Source: an uncultured Clostridia bacterium (GTDB taxonomy: Bacteria; Bacillota; Clostridia; Christensenellales; UBA1242). Taken from it: a stretch of DNA of 52,201 nt. Below, in pieces: positions 36,040-43,767 of the stretch. Each line of letters begins with the position of its first letter. Position 1 is the stretch's first letter. The stretch covers positions 1 through 52,201 of the forward strand of contig CAMRVD010000003.1 in NCBI GenBank assembly GCA_947054085.1, written 5' to 3'. The notes beneath the pieces are model-generated. The model searched no databases, was not told where the DNA came from, and saw only the letters and a list, made by a program, of their open reading frames with translations. The position numbers and the translations under genes are program-made.

Positions 36040-36230
36040 ATTAGATGAAGAATAAAGAAAAACAGGCTAGGAGCTTACTACTCGCGGAGTCCCCTCAAAG
36101 TACTACTTTGTGGTTAAAAGGAAAACAAACACATAAAACTAAAAGCCACTTTAAAATTTTTTAAAGTGGCTAAAACTGTTGTGTTTGTTTGACGATAGTG
36201 ACGTCGTCTGCTTTTTAGATATATTAGCGA
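36040..36230. repeat. Long hairpin repeat, copy E, carrying a 114-bp insertion in its apical core
   Basis: The left flank ATTAGATGAAGAATAAAG matches copy A. The outer stem AAAAACAG (near 36057) pairs with CTGCTTTTT (near 36208). The core starts as in copy B (AGGAGCTT, to 36076) and resumes as GACGATAGTGAC from 36191. Between them is an extra segment, 36077-36190, with its own nested hairpin: AAACAAACAC with GTGTTTGTTT (36181-36190), and AGCCACTTTAAAA with TTTTAAAGTGGCT inside. The copy thus looks like a family member split by another palindromic element. Confidence 0.65.
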
Positions 36231-36247
36231 AAACTATAAACAATAAT

Positions 36248-36372
36248 AAAAGGCAGAATTTGGCGTAATACGAGTGCTCGGCAAGTTTTAACGACGCGAT
36301 TTTACTTAAACGTAAATGAGCGAAGCTAAAGCTTGCCAGTAAAGCGAAGTATTACGCTAAATTCTGCCTTTT
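36248..36372. repeat. Long nested hairpin repeat, copy F, at the secA stop codon
   Basis: The outer stem is 23 bp: AAAAGGCAGAATTT and GCGTAATAC (36248-36271) with GTATTACGC and AAATTCTGCCTTTT (36349-36372), one mismatch. The middle stem is GGCAAG..TTTA with TAAAGCTTGCC, and the core ATTTTAC-TTAAAC-GTAAATGA lies at 36297-36320. The left loop motif GAGTGCTC and right loop motif AAAGCGAA match B and C. The 3' arm reaches into the secA stop codon; on the minus strand it can serve as the secA terminator. Confidence 0.85.
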
Positions 36373-39082
36373 ATTTCCCGCAGCAGTTTTTATACTTCTT
36401 CCCCGACCCACAAGGACACAAGTCATTACGCCCAACTGTTGTGGATTTTACTACAGTTTTAGGTTTTTGTTCCTCTTTTTTACCGGAAGTTGATGTTCTT
36501 AAATTTGCATTTGGAGTGGTTGATTTTTTTAAGCCAGAGTTTATTATATTTTTACGCTCGATAGTGATAATAGGCAAAGATAATAATATTTTTGCAACCT
36601 CTTCGCGTACCGAAGATATCATTTGGTCGAACATGTCGCCACCCTCGGCTTGGTAAACGATAACTGGATTTTTGTTACCATACCCACGAAGTCCAATGCC
36701 CATTTTTAAGTTGTCCATATCGTCGATATGTTCTATCCAACGCTTATCTAGATTATTTAAAAATACGTCGCGTTCGAACTGAGCAATATTAAGCCCGTTT
36801 TCGGTATTTTTAGCATATCTACTTTCGTATTTGCTTATAGCACGCGATTTAACAAGTTCCACCAGTTCTCGCTCGGAATATCTATTTAAAGTATCTGCAG
36901 TAATTAAGTTTGTTCCCGGTTCTAGTAAAAATTGCTCTAATTTTTTATTAAACTCGTCTATTGGTGCAGTTTCCGGGTCGTCGTAATCCAGCTCTGCAAC
37001 AGTTTCTTCGGCAAAGTCAGCAATCATTTCTAGTATTTTATCATGAATATCTTCGCCATTTAGTATTTTTTCACGCTCGGTGTAAACTTCGGCTCTTTGT
37101 TGATTTAAAACATTATCAAATTCAATTACATTTTTACGGGCCGAATAGTTAAAGCCCTCTACCTTTTTTTGTGCGGTCTCTACGTTATGCGAAAACAGTC
37201 GCCAGTTAATAGACATATCTTCGTCTACTTTAAAGATTTGTGCCATGCGTTTTAGCCTATCCGAGCCAAAAACACGCGATAAGTCGTCATCCGCGGATAT
37301 ATAGAATATAGAGCTACCGTTATCACCTTGCCTACCAGACCTACCCCTAAGCTGATTGTCTATACGCCTGCTTTCGTGACGTTCTGTACCAATAATCTTA
37401 AGTCCACCAAGAGCTATAACTTCTTGTTTTTCCTCGTCGGTTATAGCGGTAAATTTTTCTAGAGCTTTGGTGTATTCTTTTCGTGCTTCCTCCTCTATCT
37501 CGTTAGAAGTTGGAAAAAACGAACTTGCTATTTCTATAACTTCGTCCTCGTAGCCTTTCTTTTTAAGCTCTTGCTTTGCCATAAACTCGGGGTTTCCTCC
37601 AAGAAGAATATCTGTACCACGACCCGCCATGTTGGTAGCAATGGTTACCGAGCCAAGCTTACCGGCTTGAGCTATAATTTCCGCTTCCTTTAAGTGGTTT
37701 TTGGCGTTAAGCACATTATGAGGTATCCTTAGTTTTTTAAGTTCGTGACTAAGTTCCTCACTTTTTTCTACTGTAATTGTACCAACTAGTACAGGCTGAC
37801 GGCGATTATAGCAATCCTCTATATCTTTGCAAACAGCTTTAATTTTTGCCTCGTGACTAAAGTAAAAACTGTCGTTATAATCTATACGTTTTACTGGTTT
37901 ATTGCTAGGAATACTTACAACATCCAGCCCATAAATTTCTTTAAATTCGCTTTCTTCGGTTTTGGCAGTACCTGTCATTCCAGCAAGCTTAGAATACAAT
38001 TTAAAAAAGTTTTGAAGGGTTATTGTAGCCTGAGTTTTATTTTCTTCGTTAATTTTAACGCCCTCTTTTGCTTCGATAGCTTGATGCAAGCCGTCAGAAT
38101 ACCTTCTGCCCACCATAACGCGGCCAGTAAACTCGTCTACAATTAAAACTTCGCCGTCACGGACAATATAATCGTTGTCCTTTTTCATCATAAACCTAGC
38201 ACGAATGGCGTTATTTATGTTATGGTTTATAGCAAGGTTTTCTATATCTGATAAGTTGTCTATTTTATAAAAATTTTCGGCCTTAGTAATGCCAGTTTCC
38301 GATAGGTTTATAGACTTTTTTTGTTCGTCTATTTCTACATCGGTTTTAAGCAGTTTACTTGCAAAATTGCACGCTACTGTGTATTGGTCGCTACTCTCCC
38401 CTGTTGGACCGCTAATAATAAGGGGAGTACGAGCTTCGTCTATTAAAACGCTGTCTACCTCGTCTATAATGCAATAGGTAAGTCCACGCATAAACTGGTA
38501 CTTTTTAGATGGTGCCATGTTGTCACGCAAATAGTCAAAACCAAACTCGCTACTTGTACCATAAACAATATCGCAATTATATGCAGCGGCTTTTTCTTGT
38601 GGGTTTTGATTGCTATAAACAACACCTACAGTTAAGCCTAAGTACCTATGAATTTTACCCATCCACTCGGTATCACGTTTAGCTAGATATTCGTTTACAG
38701 TAACAATGTGTACACTTTTTCCGCTTAATGCATTTAAGTAAGCAGGAAGAGTACTTACCAATGTTTTACCTTCGCCCGTTTTCATTTCGGCAATACGACC
38801 TTGATGAAGAACTATGCCTCCTAAAAGTTGAACATGAAAATGCTTCTTTTTAAGCACACGGTATCCAGCTTCACGAACAACCGCAAAAGCATCAGGAAGT
38901 ATATCATCCAATGTTTCGCCGTTGCTTAGCCTTTGTTTTAAAACGTTGGTTTGATTTTTAAGTTCTTCTTCCGATAAAGCCGAATATTTTTCGTCCAATG
39001 CCTCTATTTTTGCAGCTATTTTCTCTAGTTTTTTTATTGCTTTATTATTGTCGTAATTTGCAAGTAATTTAAATAATCCCAT
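36371..39082 (-). CDS. secA: Preprotein translocase ATPase SecA
   Basis: This 903-residue motor drives proteins through SecYEG. Walker A is in MKTGEGKTLVSTLP, the DEAD-type box is DEVDSVLIDEARTPLI, and helicase motifs TNMAGRGTDI and QLRGRSGRQGD are intact. The C-terminus ends in the zinc-binding SEC-C segment CPCGSGKKYKNCCG. AAGGGA six bases before the ATG and TATAAT at about 39113 provide normal initiation signals. It follows comF; hairpin copies E and F lie directly downstream. Confidence 0.98.
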   Translation of the reverse strand: MGLFKLLANYDNNKAIKKLEKIAAKIEALDEKYSALSEEELKNQTNVLKQRLSNGETLDDILPDAFAVVREAGYRVLKKKHFHVQLLGGIVLHQGRIAEMKTGEGKTLVSTLPAYLNALSGKSVHIVTVNEYLAKRDTEWMGKIHRYLGLTVGVVYSNQNPQEKAAAYNCDIVYGTSSEFGFDYLRDNMAPSKKYQFMRGLTYCIIDEVDSVLIDEARTPLIISGPTGESSDQYTVACNFASKLLKTDVEIDEQKKSINLSETGITKAENFYKIDNLSDIENLAINHNINNAIRARFMMKKDNDYIVRDGEVLIVDEFTGRVMVGRRYSDGLHQAIEAKEGVKINEENKTQATITLQNFFKLYSKLAGMTGTAKTEESEFKEIYGLDVVSIPSNKPVKRIDYNDSFYFSHEAKIKAVCKDIEDCYNRRQPVLVGTITVEKSEELSHELKKLRIPHNVLNAKNHLKEAEIIAQAGKLGSVTIATNMAGRGTDILLGGNPEFMAKQELKKKGYEDEVIEIASSFFPTSNEIEEEARKEYTKALEKFTAITDEEKQEVIALGGLKIIGTERHESRRIDNQLRGRSGRQGDNGSSIFYISADDDLSRVFGSDRLKRMAQIFKVDEDMSINWRLFSHNVETAQKKVEGFNYSARKNVIEFDNVLNQQRAEVYTEREKILNGEDIHDKILEMIADFAEETVAELDYDDPETAPIDEFNKKLEQFLLEPGTNLITADTLNRYSERELVELVKSRAISKYESRYAKNTENGLNIAQFERDVFLNNLDKRWIEHIDDMDNLKMGIGLRGYGNKNPVIVYQAEGGDMFDQMISSVREEVAKILLSLPIITIERKNIINSGLKKSTTPNANLRTSTSGKKEEQKPKTVVKSTTVGRNDLCPCGSGKKYKNCCGK

Positions 39083-39199
39083 GATTGTCCCTTAATTTGT
39101 AAATTTTAATTATTATAACTTAATTTATAAAGTTTGTAAATCAATATGCTTTTAAGTTGGTTTATATTAGTCAAAAATTGTATATATTTTTAGCGAATA

Positions 39200-39916
39200 C
39201 TATATTTTTATTGGCGATTTTGCAAGCGTTAAACCATAAATATTTTTAGCTCCGGCATTCTTAAGCACTTTTGCACATGCAGACAAAGTACTGCCAGTTG
39301 TAAAAACATCATCTATAACCAAAATGGTACGATTTTTTACAAGCCACTTATCTATAATTTCAAAGGTATCCACCAAATTTTTTAGCCGAGCCTCGCGACC
39401 TAGATCCTTTTGCTGTGGAGTTTGTTTATTTTTTAAAAGAATATCGCTATAAACTTTGCCAGTAAGAGAACAAAACTCCTTAGCAATTTCGGCAGCATGA
39501 TTATAACCGCGTTTTTTAATACTAGTTATATGCGACGGAACTGGGCAAACCAAATCCACATCCCAATTTAAGGTTACATATTTGTCGTACAGAATTTTTG
39601 CAAATTTTTTTGCCAAATATTTTGCACCATTATTTTTAAATTTTAAAATTGCTCCAGAGGTTTGCTTATTGTAGTTAAAAACAGAGCTGTTTTGAGTAAA
39701 TATTCTATTTACATCCTTACATTCCACACAAACATCACAATTATCTTCCAAGTGTTCGCCGCAGATTTTACAATATTTTGGTTTTATATAATATTGTTTG
39801 CAACTATTGCATATGTTCCCATCTAAACTTTCGTTATTGCAAACAGGACAATAGCAACTTGGAAACAACACATCTTCGCCAAGGTTAATTAGATTGGTTA
39901 ATTTTAAAAGTTTCAT
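39200..39916 (-). CDS. comF: ComF-like phosphoribosyltransferase-fold protein
   Basis: This 238-residue protein has a zinc-ribbon N-terminus with four CxxC pairs (CPVC, CNSC, CKIC, CVEC) and a type I PRTase domain ending in the PRPP loop VIDDVFTTGSTLSAC (about 196-210). In competent bacteria ComF helps DNA uptake or recombination; the exact reaction is not settled. It overlaps almost directly with the upstream XRE gene (one-base gap), so the two are cotranscribed. The comF-secA-prfB order is typical of Firmicutes. Confidence 0.92.
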   Translation of the reverse strand: MKLLKLTNLINLGEDVLFPSCYCPVCNNESLDGNICNSCKQYYIKPKYCKICGEHLEDNCDVCVECKDVNRIFTQNSSVFNYNKQTSGAILKFKNNGAKYLAKKFAKILYDKYVTLNWDVDLVCPVPSHITSIKKRGYNHAAEIAKEFCSLTGKVYSDILLKNKQTPQQKDLGREARLKNLVDTFEIIDKWLVKNRTILVIDDVFTTGSTLSACAKVLKNAGAKNIYGLTLAKSPIKI

Positions 39917-39917
39917 A

Positions 39918-40136
39918 TTATAGGCATAGCTCGTCTAAAGTAATATCAAAAAATCGAGCAAGTTTTAAAATTACCGATAAAGTTGGTTCTTTGTTACCAT
40001 TTTCGTATTCGCTTATTGCAGAGCGAGCAATACCAATAGAACTTGCAACCTGTGCCTGCGAATATTTTTTTCCCTGCTTATTATTCCCTGATCGTAAAAG
40101 TTTAAGATTACTGCTAAATTTTAGTTGACTTACCAT
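39918..40136 (-). CDS. XRE-family HTH regulator
   Basis: This 72-residue repressor-like protein is little more than a helix-turn-helix (SQAQVASSIGIARSAISEYE, then NGNKEPTLSVILKLARFF and DITLDELCL). I choose 40136 as start because AAGGA lies eight bases upstream; the 34 extra upstream codons are hydrophobic, AT-rich and lie over the promoter. It directly precedes comF and faces the YwaF-like gene. A pair of TTGYCTAATATAYA sequences on opposite strands in the intergenic region may be its operators. Confidence 0.88.
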   Translation of the reverse strand: MVSQLKFSSNLKLLRSGNNKQGKKYSQAQVASSIGIARSAISEYENGNKEPTLSVILKLARFFDITLDELCL

Positions 40137-40159
40137 AACGAATTCCTTAGTATTTAAAT

Positions 40160-40237
40160 ATATATTAGACAATTTTTTATTAAAAAGCAATAAAAATTTA
40201 ATCAGTAACATATATTTTACTATTTGCCTAATATACA
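40160..40237. promoter_or_regulatory. Divergent intergenic region with two inverted copies of TTGYCTAATATAYA
   Basis: On the minus strand TTGTCTAATATATA is at 40160-40173; on the plus strand TTTGCCTAATATACA is at 40223-40237. They match at 13 of 14 aligned positions allowing pyrimidine swaps, and each lies 15-25 bp in front of one of the two divergent genes. They may be operators for the XRE protein. The embedded TAATAT could alternatively just be similar -10 boxes. Confidence 0.45.
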
Positions 40238-40246
40238 AGGAAAATT

Positions 40247-41026
40247 ATGATAAATTATACTTTAGCAACATTTATGGACTGGCTTACCGAAAATTTACAA
40301 GCATTTGGGCCAGGTAAAGGGCTATTTTGCACTACCCATATAGTACTTATGGTGCTTCTTGGAATATGGGGGATTGCTTTTATATTTATAGCAAAAAAGT
40401 ACCCTAAATTTGCGGCTAAGTTTGGAGCAATCCTTGCAATAACCATGTCGACTTTACGAATAATCCGAATGATTATACAAGTAGCGTCTGGTAAATACAC
40501 TTTTGTAGAAGCTCTGCCTTGGCATTTGTGCCATATAATGTGCTTTGCACTAACAATTATTTACTTTATAAAATCTACAAGGTTTAGTTTGCCGGTATTG
40601 TTTTTGTCGGTGCTTGGCGGTGTGATGACCTTTATATTTGGCGATTACTACTACACAAATGTACTTACCTTTTATATGATCGAAAGCATCATTTTGCACT
40701 TCTGCTTGGTTGCTGTTGTTATATGTTATATTGCAAGCAAAAAGCCAAAGTACAATTGGGTAAGTGTACTAGAAGTCCCAATCTTTTTGGCAGTATTGTG
40801 TGGCTGGGCAAGCATTGGAAATGCAATATTTCCAGAACGCAATTTTATGTATTTAAAACAAAACGGCTTGCCTTTTAATTTGTTTGGCACTGCTCACTTT
40901 ATGTGGACATATCTAATAGTAGCAATTATTGTTGTGTCAGTAGTATTTGGTGTATATTTTTTAGTAAGATATTTAAAAAAGATGCATAATAGCAAACAAA
41001 AAAACATAAATAATATTGAAAAATAG
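40247..41026 (+). CDS. YwaF/TIGR02206-type integral membrane protein
   Basis: This 259-residue protein has about seven membrane helices. The conserved LPWHLCH segment (around 88-94) matches the pattern of the TIGR02206 / YwaF family, whose function is unknown (TMEM164-like fold). AAGGA lies before the ATG. It is transcribed away from the XRE-comF pair. A short basic tail (KKMHNSKQKNINN) ends it. Confidence 0.75.
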   Translation: MINYTLATFMDWLTENLQAFGPGKGLFCTTHIVLMVLLGIWGIAFIFIAKKYPKFAAKFGAILAITMSTLRIIRMIIQVASGKYTFVEALPWHLCHIMCFALTIIYFIKSTRFSLPVLFLSVLGGVMTFIFGDYYYTNVLTFYMIESIILHFCLVAVVICYIASKKPKYNWVSVLEVPIFLAVLCGWASIGNAIFPERNFMYLKQNGLPFNLFGTAHFMWTYLIVAIIVVSVVFGVYFLVRYLKKMHNSKQKNINNIEK

Positions 41027-41044
41027 TTTTTATTATGCTAAACT
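41016..41044 (+). promoter_or_regulatory. Promoter of the 144-residue gene
   Basis: TTGAAA (41016-41021), 17 bp, TAAACT (41039-41044), overlapping the end of the YwaF-like gene; AAGGAAGG follows before the ATG at 41067. Confidence 0.45.
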
Positions 41045-41066
41045 AATTCTATAAGGAAGGATAAAG

Positions 41067-41501
41067 ATGTTAAAGATAATAGAATATTGTTTATATGGTT
41101 TGGTTGGTTTTATAGTACTGCTAACTATACTGGTTTCTTGCATAAAAGCTGCTAAAAGGCGTAAGGAAAAAAAGGATCAAGCATCTAGAGAAGTTGATGG
41201 CGTTGTAATAAAGCGTAATGTTCGTTATAGCGAAGATGCTACAATTGTAGATACCGACGGCGAACAAAATGTTAGTTATGTAAAGGACGATATTATATTA
41301 AGCCCACGAAAGATGGTAACCGTTAGCGCCAAAGGCGACTTAAAGCCTGGTAAATGGACAGTACTTAGTGCTTATGGTAACGAAGATACCTTTAATATCC
41401 GCATTGGCTTGTATGTAAAAGAATATAAACACGGTCAAGAGATTATTCTTGCCGAAGGCGACGAAATCTGCCCTACTAGCACAACGATAATTTTAAGATA
41501 A
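41067..41501 (+). CDS. Small membrane-anchored protein of unknown function
   Basis: This 144-residue protein is not recognised. Residues about 6-26 form a membrane helix (LYGLVGFIVLLTILVSCIKA) followed by a Lys/Arg-rich stretch (KAAKRRKEKKDQ), so the C-terminal domain is probably cytoplasmic. That domain is beta-rich, with a segment LKPGKWTVLSAYGNEDTFNI and a closing GDEICPTSTTIILR. It is short, well expressed in appearance (GGAAGG site, own terminator) and monocistronic. Confidence 0.65.
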   Translation: MLKIIEYCLYGLVGFIVLLTILVSCIKAAKRRKEKKDQASREVDGVVIKRNVRYSEDATIVDTDGEQNVSYVKDDIILSPRKMVTVSAKGDLKPGKWTVLSAYGNEDTFNIRIGLYVKEYKHGQEIILAEGDEICPTSTTIILR

Positions 41502-41532
41502 TTAAAAATGTAAACCATAAAGAAAAAAAGTA

Positions 41533-41558
41533 AAACCACCAAAACTTGGTGGTTTTTT
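41533..41558 (+). terminator. Rho-independent terminator
   Basis: AAAACCACC, loop AAAACTT, GGTGGTTTTTT after the 144-residue gene. A near twin sits at 42410-42437. Confidence 0.85.
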
Positions 41559-41597
41559 ATAGTATAAAAACTTTTGCATAATATTTTAAATTAAGTA

Positions 41598-41626
41598 TTG
41601 AAAACCTTTAAATAATATGTTATAAT
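41598..41626 (+). promoter_or_regulatory. Promoter of the 235-residue gene
   Basis: TTGAAA (41598-41603), exactly 17 bp, and a perfect TATAAT (41621-41626), followed by AAGGAGGA before the ATG at 41662. Confidence 0.8.
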
Positions 41627-41661
41627 GCATTTAATCTAATTCAAGGCAAGGAGGAAAAAAT

Positions 41662-42369
41662 ATGTCAGAATTATTAGAATATGGCTATGTGCCAAGTACA
41701 TCAGAATACGACAAGTATTTTGAAAAATTTAGGGCTTTTATGTCTGCAGATGTTTCCGCCAAAGCCAAAGAACAAGGTGCATGGGTTAGCGATAACTACA
41801 AAGGCAAAGGATACTTCCCTATGCGTTCTCCGCTGCCTGGGTCGTCTTATGGAGTCTCTTACGGCGACACTGATGGCACTCTAGCTTGGATCTTTGGTAC
41901 CCACCTCCACGCCGGCTTGCGTGTCGCTTTAAACCTAATCTATAATCCAGATAGTAGCCTTGTTAAAGGTTGCAAATATTTAAAGCAAACTTCTTTGGTA
42001 TGCGACGAAGAAACTGATGAAGATATAAAAGTAACCAGTACAGCACCAATTATTACTGTAGATGGCACTCAGTTTATTTGGCTAAACAAAGAGGATTGCG
42101 AAGTTGGAACAGCTAAAACAATGGAGCTATGGAGCTTGGAACTTGTAGAAAGGGCTGAGGCGTTTGACGTAGCAGGTGACCATAACGATTACGCAAAATC
42201 CGAAAAACTAAGAGCACAATGTAACCGCTTTGTTTGGGATTTAGCACAAAAAAATGCAGAATTTAAAGAACTACTAGTGCCAGTAAAAATATCTAGCGAA
42301 GATGACTACCAAACTGCAATACCACAACTACCAAAAGCTAAGGAGATACGGGCAGCCCAATGGTGTTAA
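41662..42369 (+). CDS. Cytoplasmic protein with a DUF6273-like segment
   Basis: A 235-residue protein without signal peptide. Residues about 50-95 (YFPMRSPLPGSSYGVSYGDT, then HAGLRVALNL) resemble the WWLRSPG...GVRPALWL module called DUF6273, normally found in secreted Clostridia proteins; here it is degenerate (PMRSP for WLRSP). The remainder is not recognised. It has a strong promoter, a strong ribosome binding site and its own terminator, so it is probably well expressed. Function unknown. Confidence 0.55.
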   Translation: MSELLEYGYVPSTSEYDKYFEKFRAFMSADVSAKAKEQGAWVSDNYKGKGYFPMRSPLPGSSYGVSYGDTDGTLAWIFGTHLHAGLRVALNLIYNPDSSLVKGCKYLKQTSLVCDEETDEDIKVTSTAPIITVDGTQFIWLNKEDCEVGTAKTMELWSLELVERAEAFDVAGDHNDYAKSEKLRAQCNRFVWDLAQKNAEFKELLVPVKISSEDDYQTAIPQLPKAKEIRAAQWC

Positions 42370-42409
42370 AAGGTTAATAATAACATTTTAGATTTTTATC
42401 AATCATATA

Positions 42410-42437
42410 AAAACCGCCAAAATTTGGTGGTTTTTTT
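42410..42437. terminator. Terminator between the DUF6273-like gene and hisS
   Basis: AAAACCGCCAAA pairs with TTTGGTGGTTTT and is flanked by A and T runs, so it can end both converging transcripts. Confidence 0.8.
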
Positions 42438-42466
42438 ATCGCTCAATTAATTGGCTACAACAATTT

Positions 42467-43735
42467 TTACAACTCTTTAATAACCGAAATATCGTCAATT
42501 TTTACAAAGTGCGTAAAGTTGCAATTTTTTAGTTTTTCAAAAAATGCTTTGTAATTTTTAGGCTCTAAAAATGTAGATACTGCAGGTTGATCTTTAAAAT
42601 ATTTATTAATTAATGCATTTTTTGCGATTATAACTTCGGTTAATGTACAATTTTTATTATAAATCAAAGCAATTTTTATATCACAAACTTTTTTCCCGCT
42701 TTCTTTAAGTAGCATTACAACTGGGTCTAGTCCTATGCTATAGCCTACAGCCGGAACGCTATTTCCAACAAATTTTTCTAGCATTTTGTCGTATCTACCA
42801 CCGCCGCCTATAGCACGGTTAAAATTACCCGTAGTAGTATAACATTCAAACACCGTACCCGTATAGTAGCCTTGCCCACGAACAACAGTTATATCAAATA
42901 CCACATTAACTTCTGTAAATTGTTTAATAGTGGTTATTAAGTTTTGTAAATTGTCTGCGATTTCATCCATATTGCCATACTGGGTAAGTTCTTGTGGATT
43001 GCCGCTAGCCTGCAGACTTGATATAATTTCTAAAAGCTTACCTGCCATATTATCTATGCCACTTATTTCGCTAAAGTTTTTAGCAATTTCTGCAATAACA
43101 TTCTCTTTACCAATTTTGTCTAACTTATCTAAGCTAATGCAAACTTTGTTAACATCCTCTTCCTTAAAGCCAACATATTTTATTATGCTAGCAAGTGCCC
43201 TGCGGTCGTTGATTTTTAGCGTAATACTTTGTAGCCCTATATTTTTATAGGCAAGCATTGCAGCAATCAAAATTTCAGCTTCTGCAAAAATACTTTCGTC
43301 GCCCCAAATATCTATGTCACACTGAGTAAACTGGCGATTACGCCCGCGCTGAGGTTTTTCTGCCCTAAAACTTTCGTCTATCTGTATTGCTTTAAATGGC
43401 ATAGGTAGTTTTTCGCGGTTTCCTGCATAAAGACGCGCTAGTGGAACAGTTAAGTCGTATCTTAGACCCTCTTCGGTTATATCGGCTTCGGTTAAAGTAG
43501 GTTTATCTAGGTTAAGTTTTTCGCCACGCTTAACCGTTTTAAACATAAGCTTTTGGTTATCCCCACTATCGCCACTGGTTAGCAAATTTAAATTTTCTAG
43601 TATTGGCGTTTTAACCTGTAAAAAGCCATTTTGCTTAAATGTTTTAAGTATTTTATCTATAGCGTACTGCCTAAGCTCCATTTCGGCTGGTAAGTAATCT
43701 ACAGTTCCCTTTATTGGATTTGTATTAATTTTCAT
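42467..43735 (-). CDS. hisS: Histidyl-tRNA synthetase
   Basis: This 422-residue class II synthetase shows motif 2 (SFRAEKPQRGRNRQFTQCDI), the His-binding region (VVRGQGYYTGTVFECY), and motif 3 (GGGGRYDKMLEKFVGNSVPA). The C-terminal anticodon-binding domain follows. Normal length. It is 32 bp after miaA on the same strand and probably cotranscribed with it, an unusual but functionally sensible pairing of tRNA genes. Confidence 0.96.
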   Translation of the reverse strand: MKINTNPIKGTVDYLPAEMELRQYAIDKILKTFKQNGFLQVKTPILENLNLLTSGDSGDNQKLMFKTVKRGEKLNLDKPTLTEADITEEGLRYDLTVPLARLYAGNREKLPMPFKAIQIDESFRAEKPQRGRNRQFTQCDIDIWGDESIFAEAEILIAAMLAYKNIGLQSITLKINDRRALASIIKYVGFKEEDVNKVCISLDKLDKIGKENVIAEIAKNFSEISGIDNMAGKLLEIISSLQASGNPQELTQYGNMDEIADNLQNLITTIKQFTEVNVVFDITVVRGQGYYTGTVFECYTTTGNFNRAIGGGGRYDKMLEKFVGNSVPAVGYSIGLDPVVMLLKESGKKVCDIKIALIYNKNCTLTEVIIAKNALINKYFKDQPAVSTFLEPKNYKAFFEKLKNCNFTHFVKIDDISVIKEL

Positions 43736-43767
43736 ATTTTTATTCCTTAAAATCTATTAATTATCTT

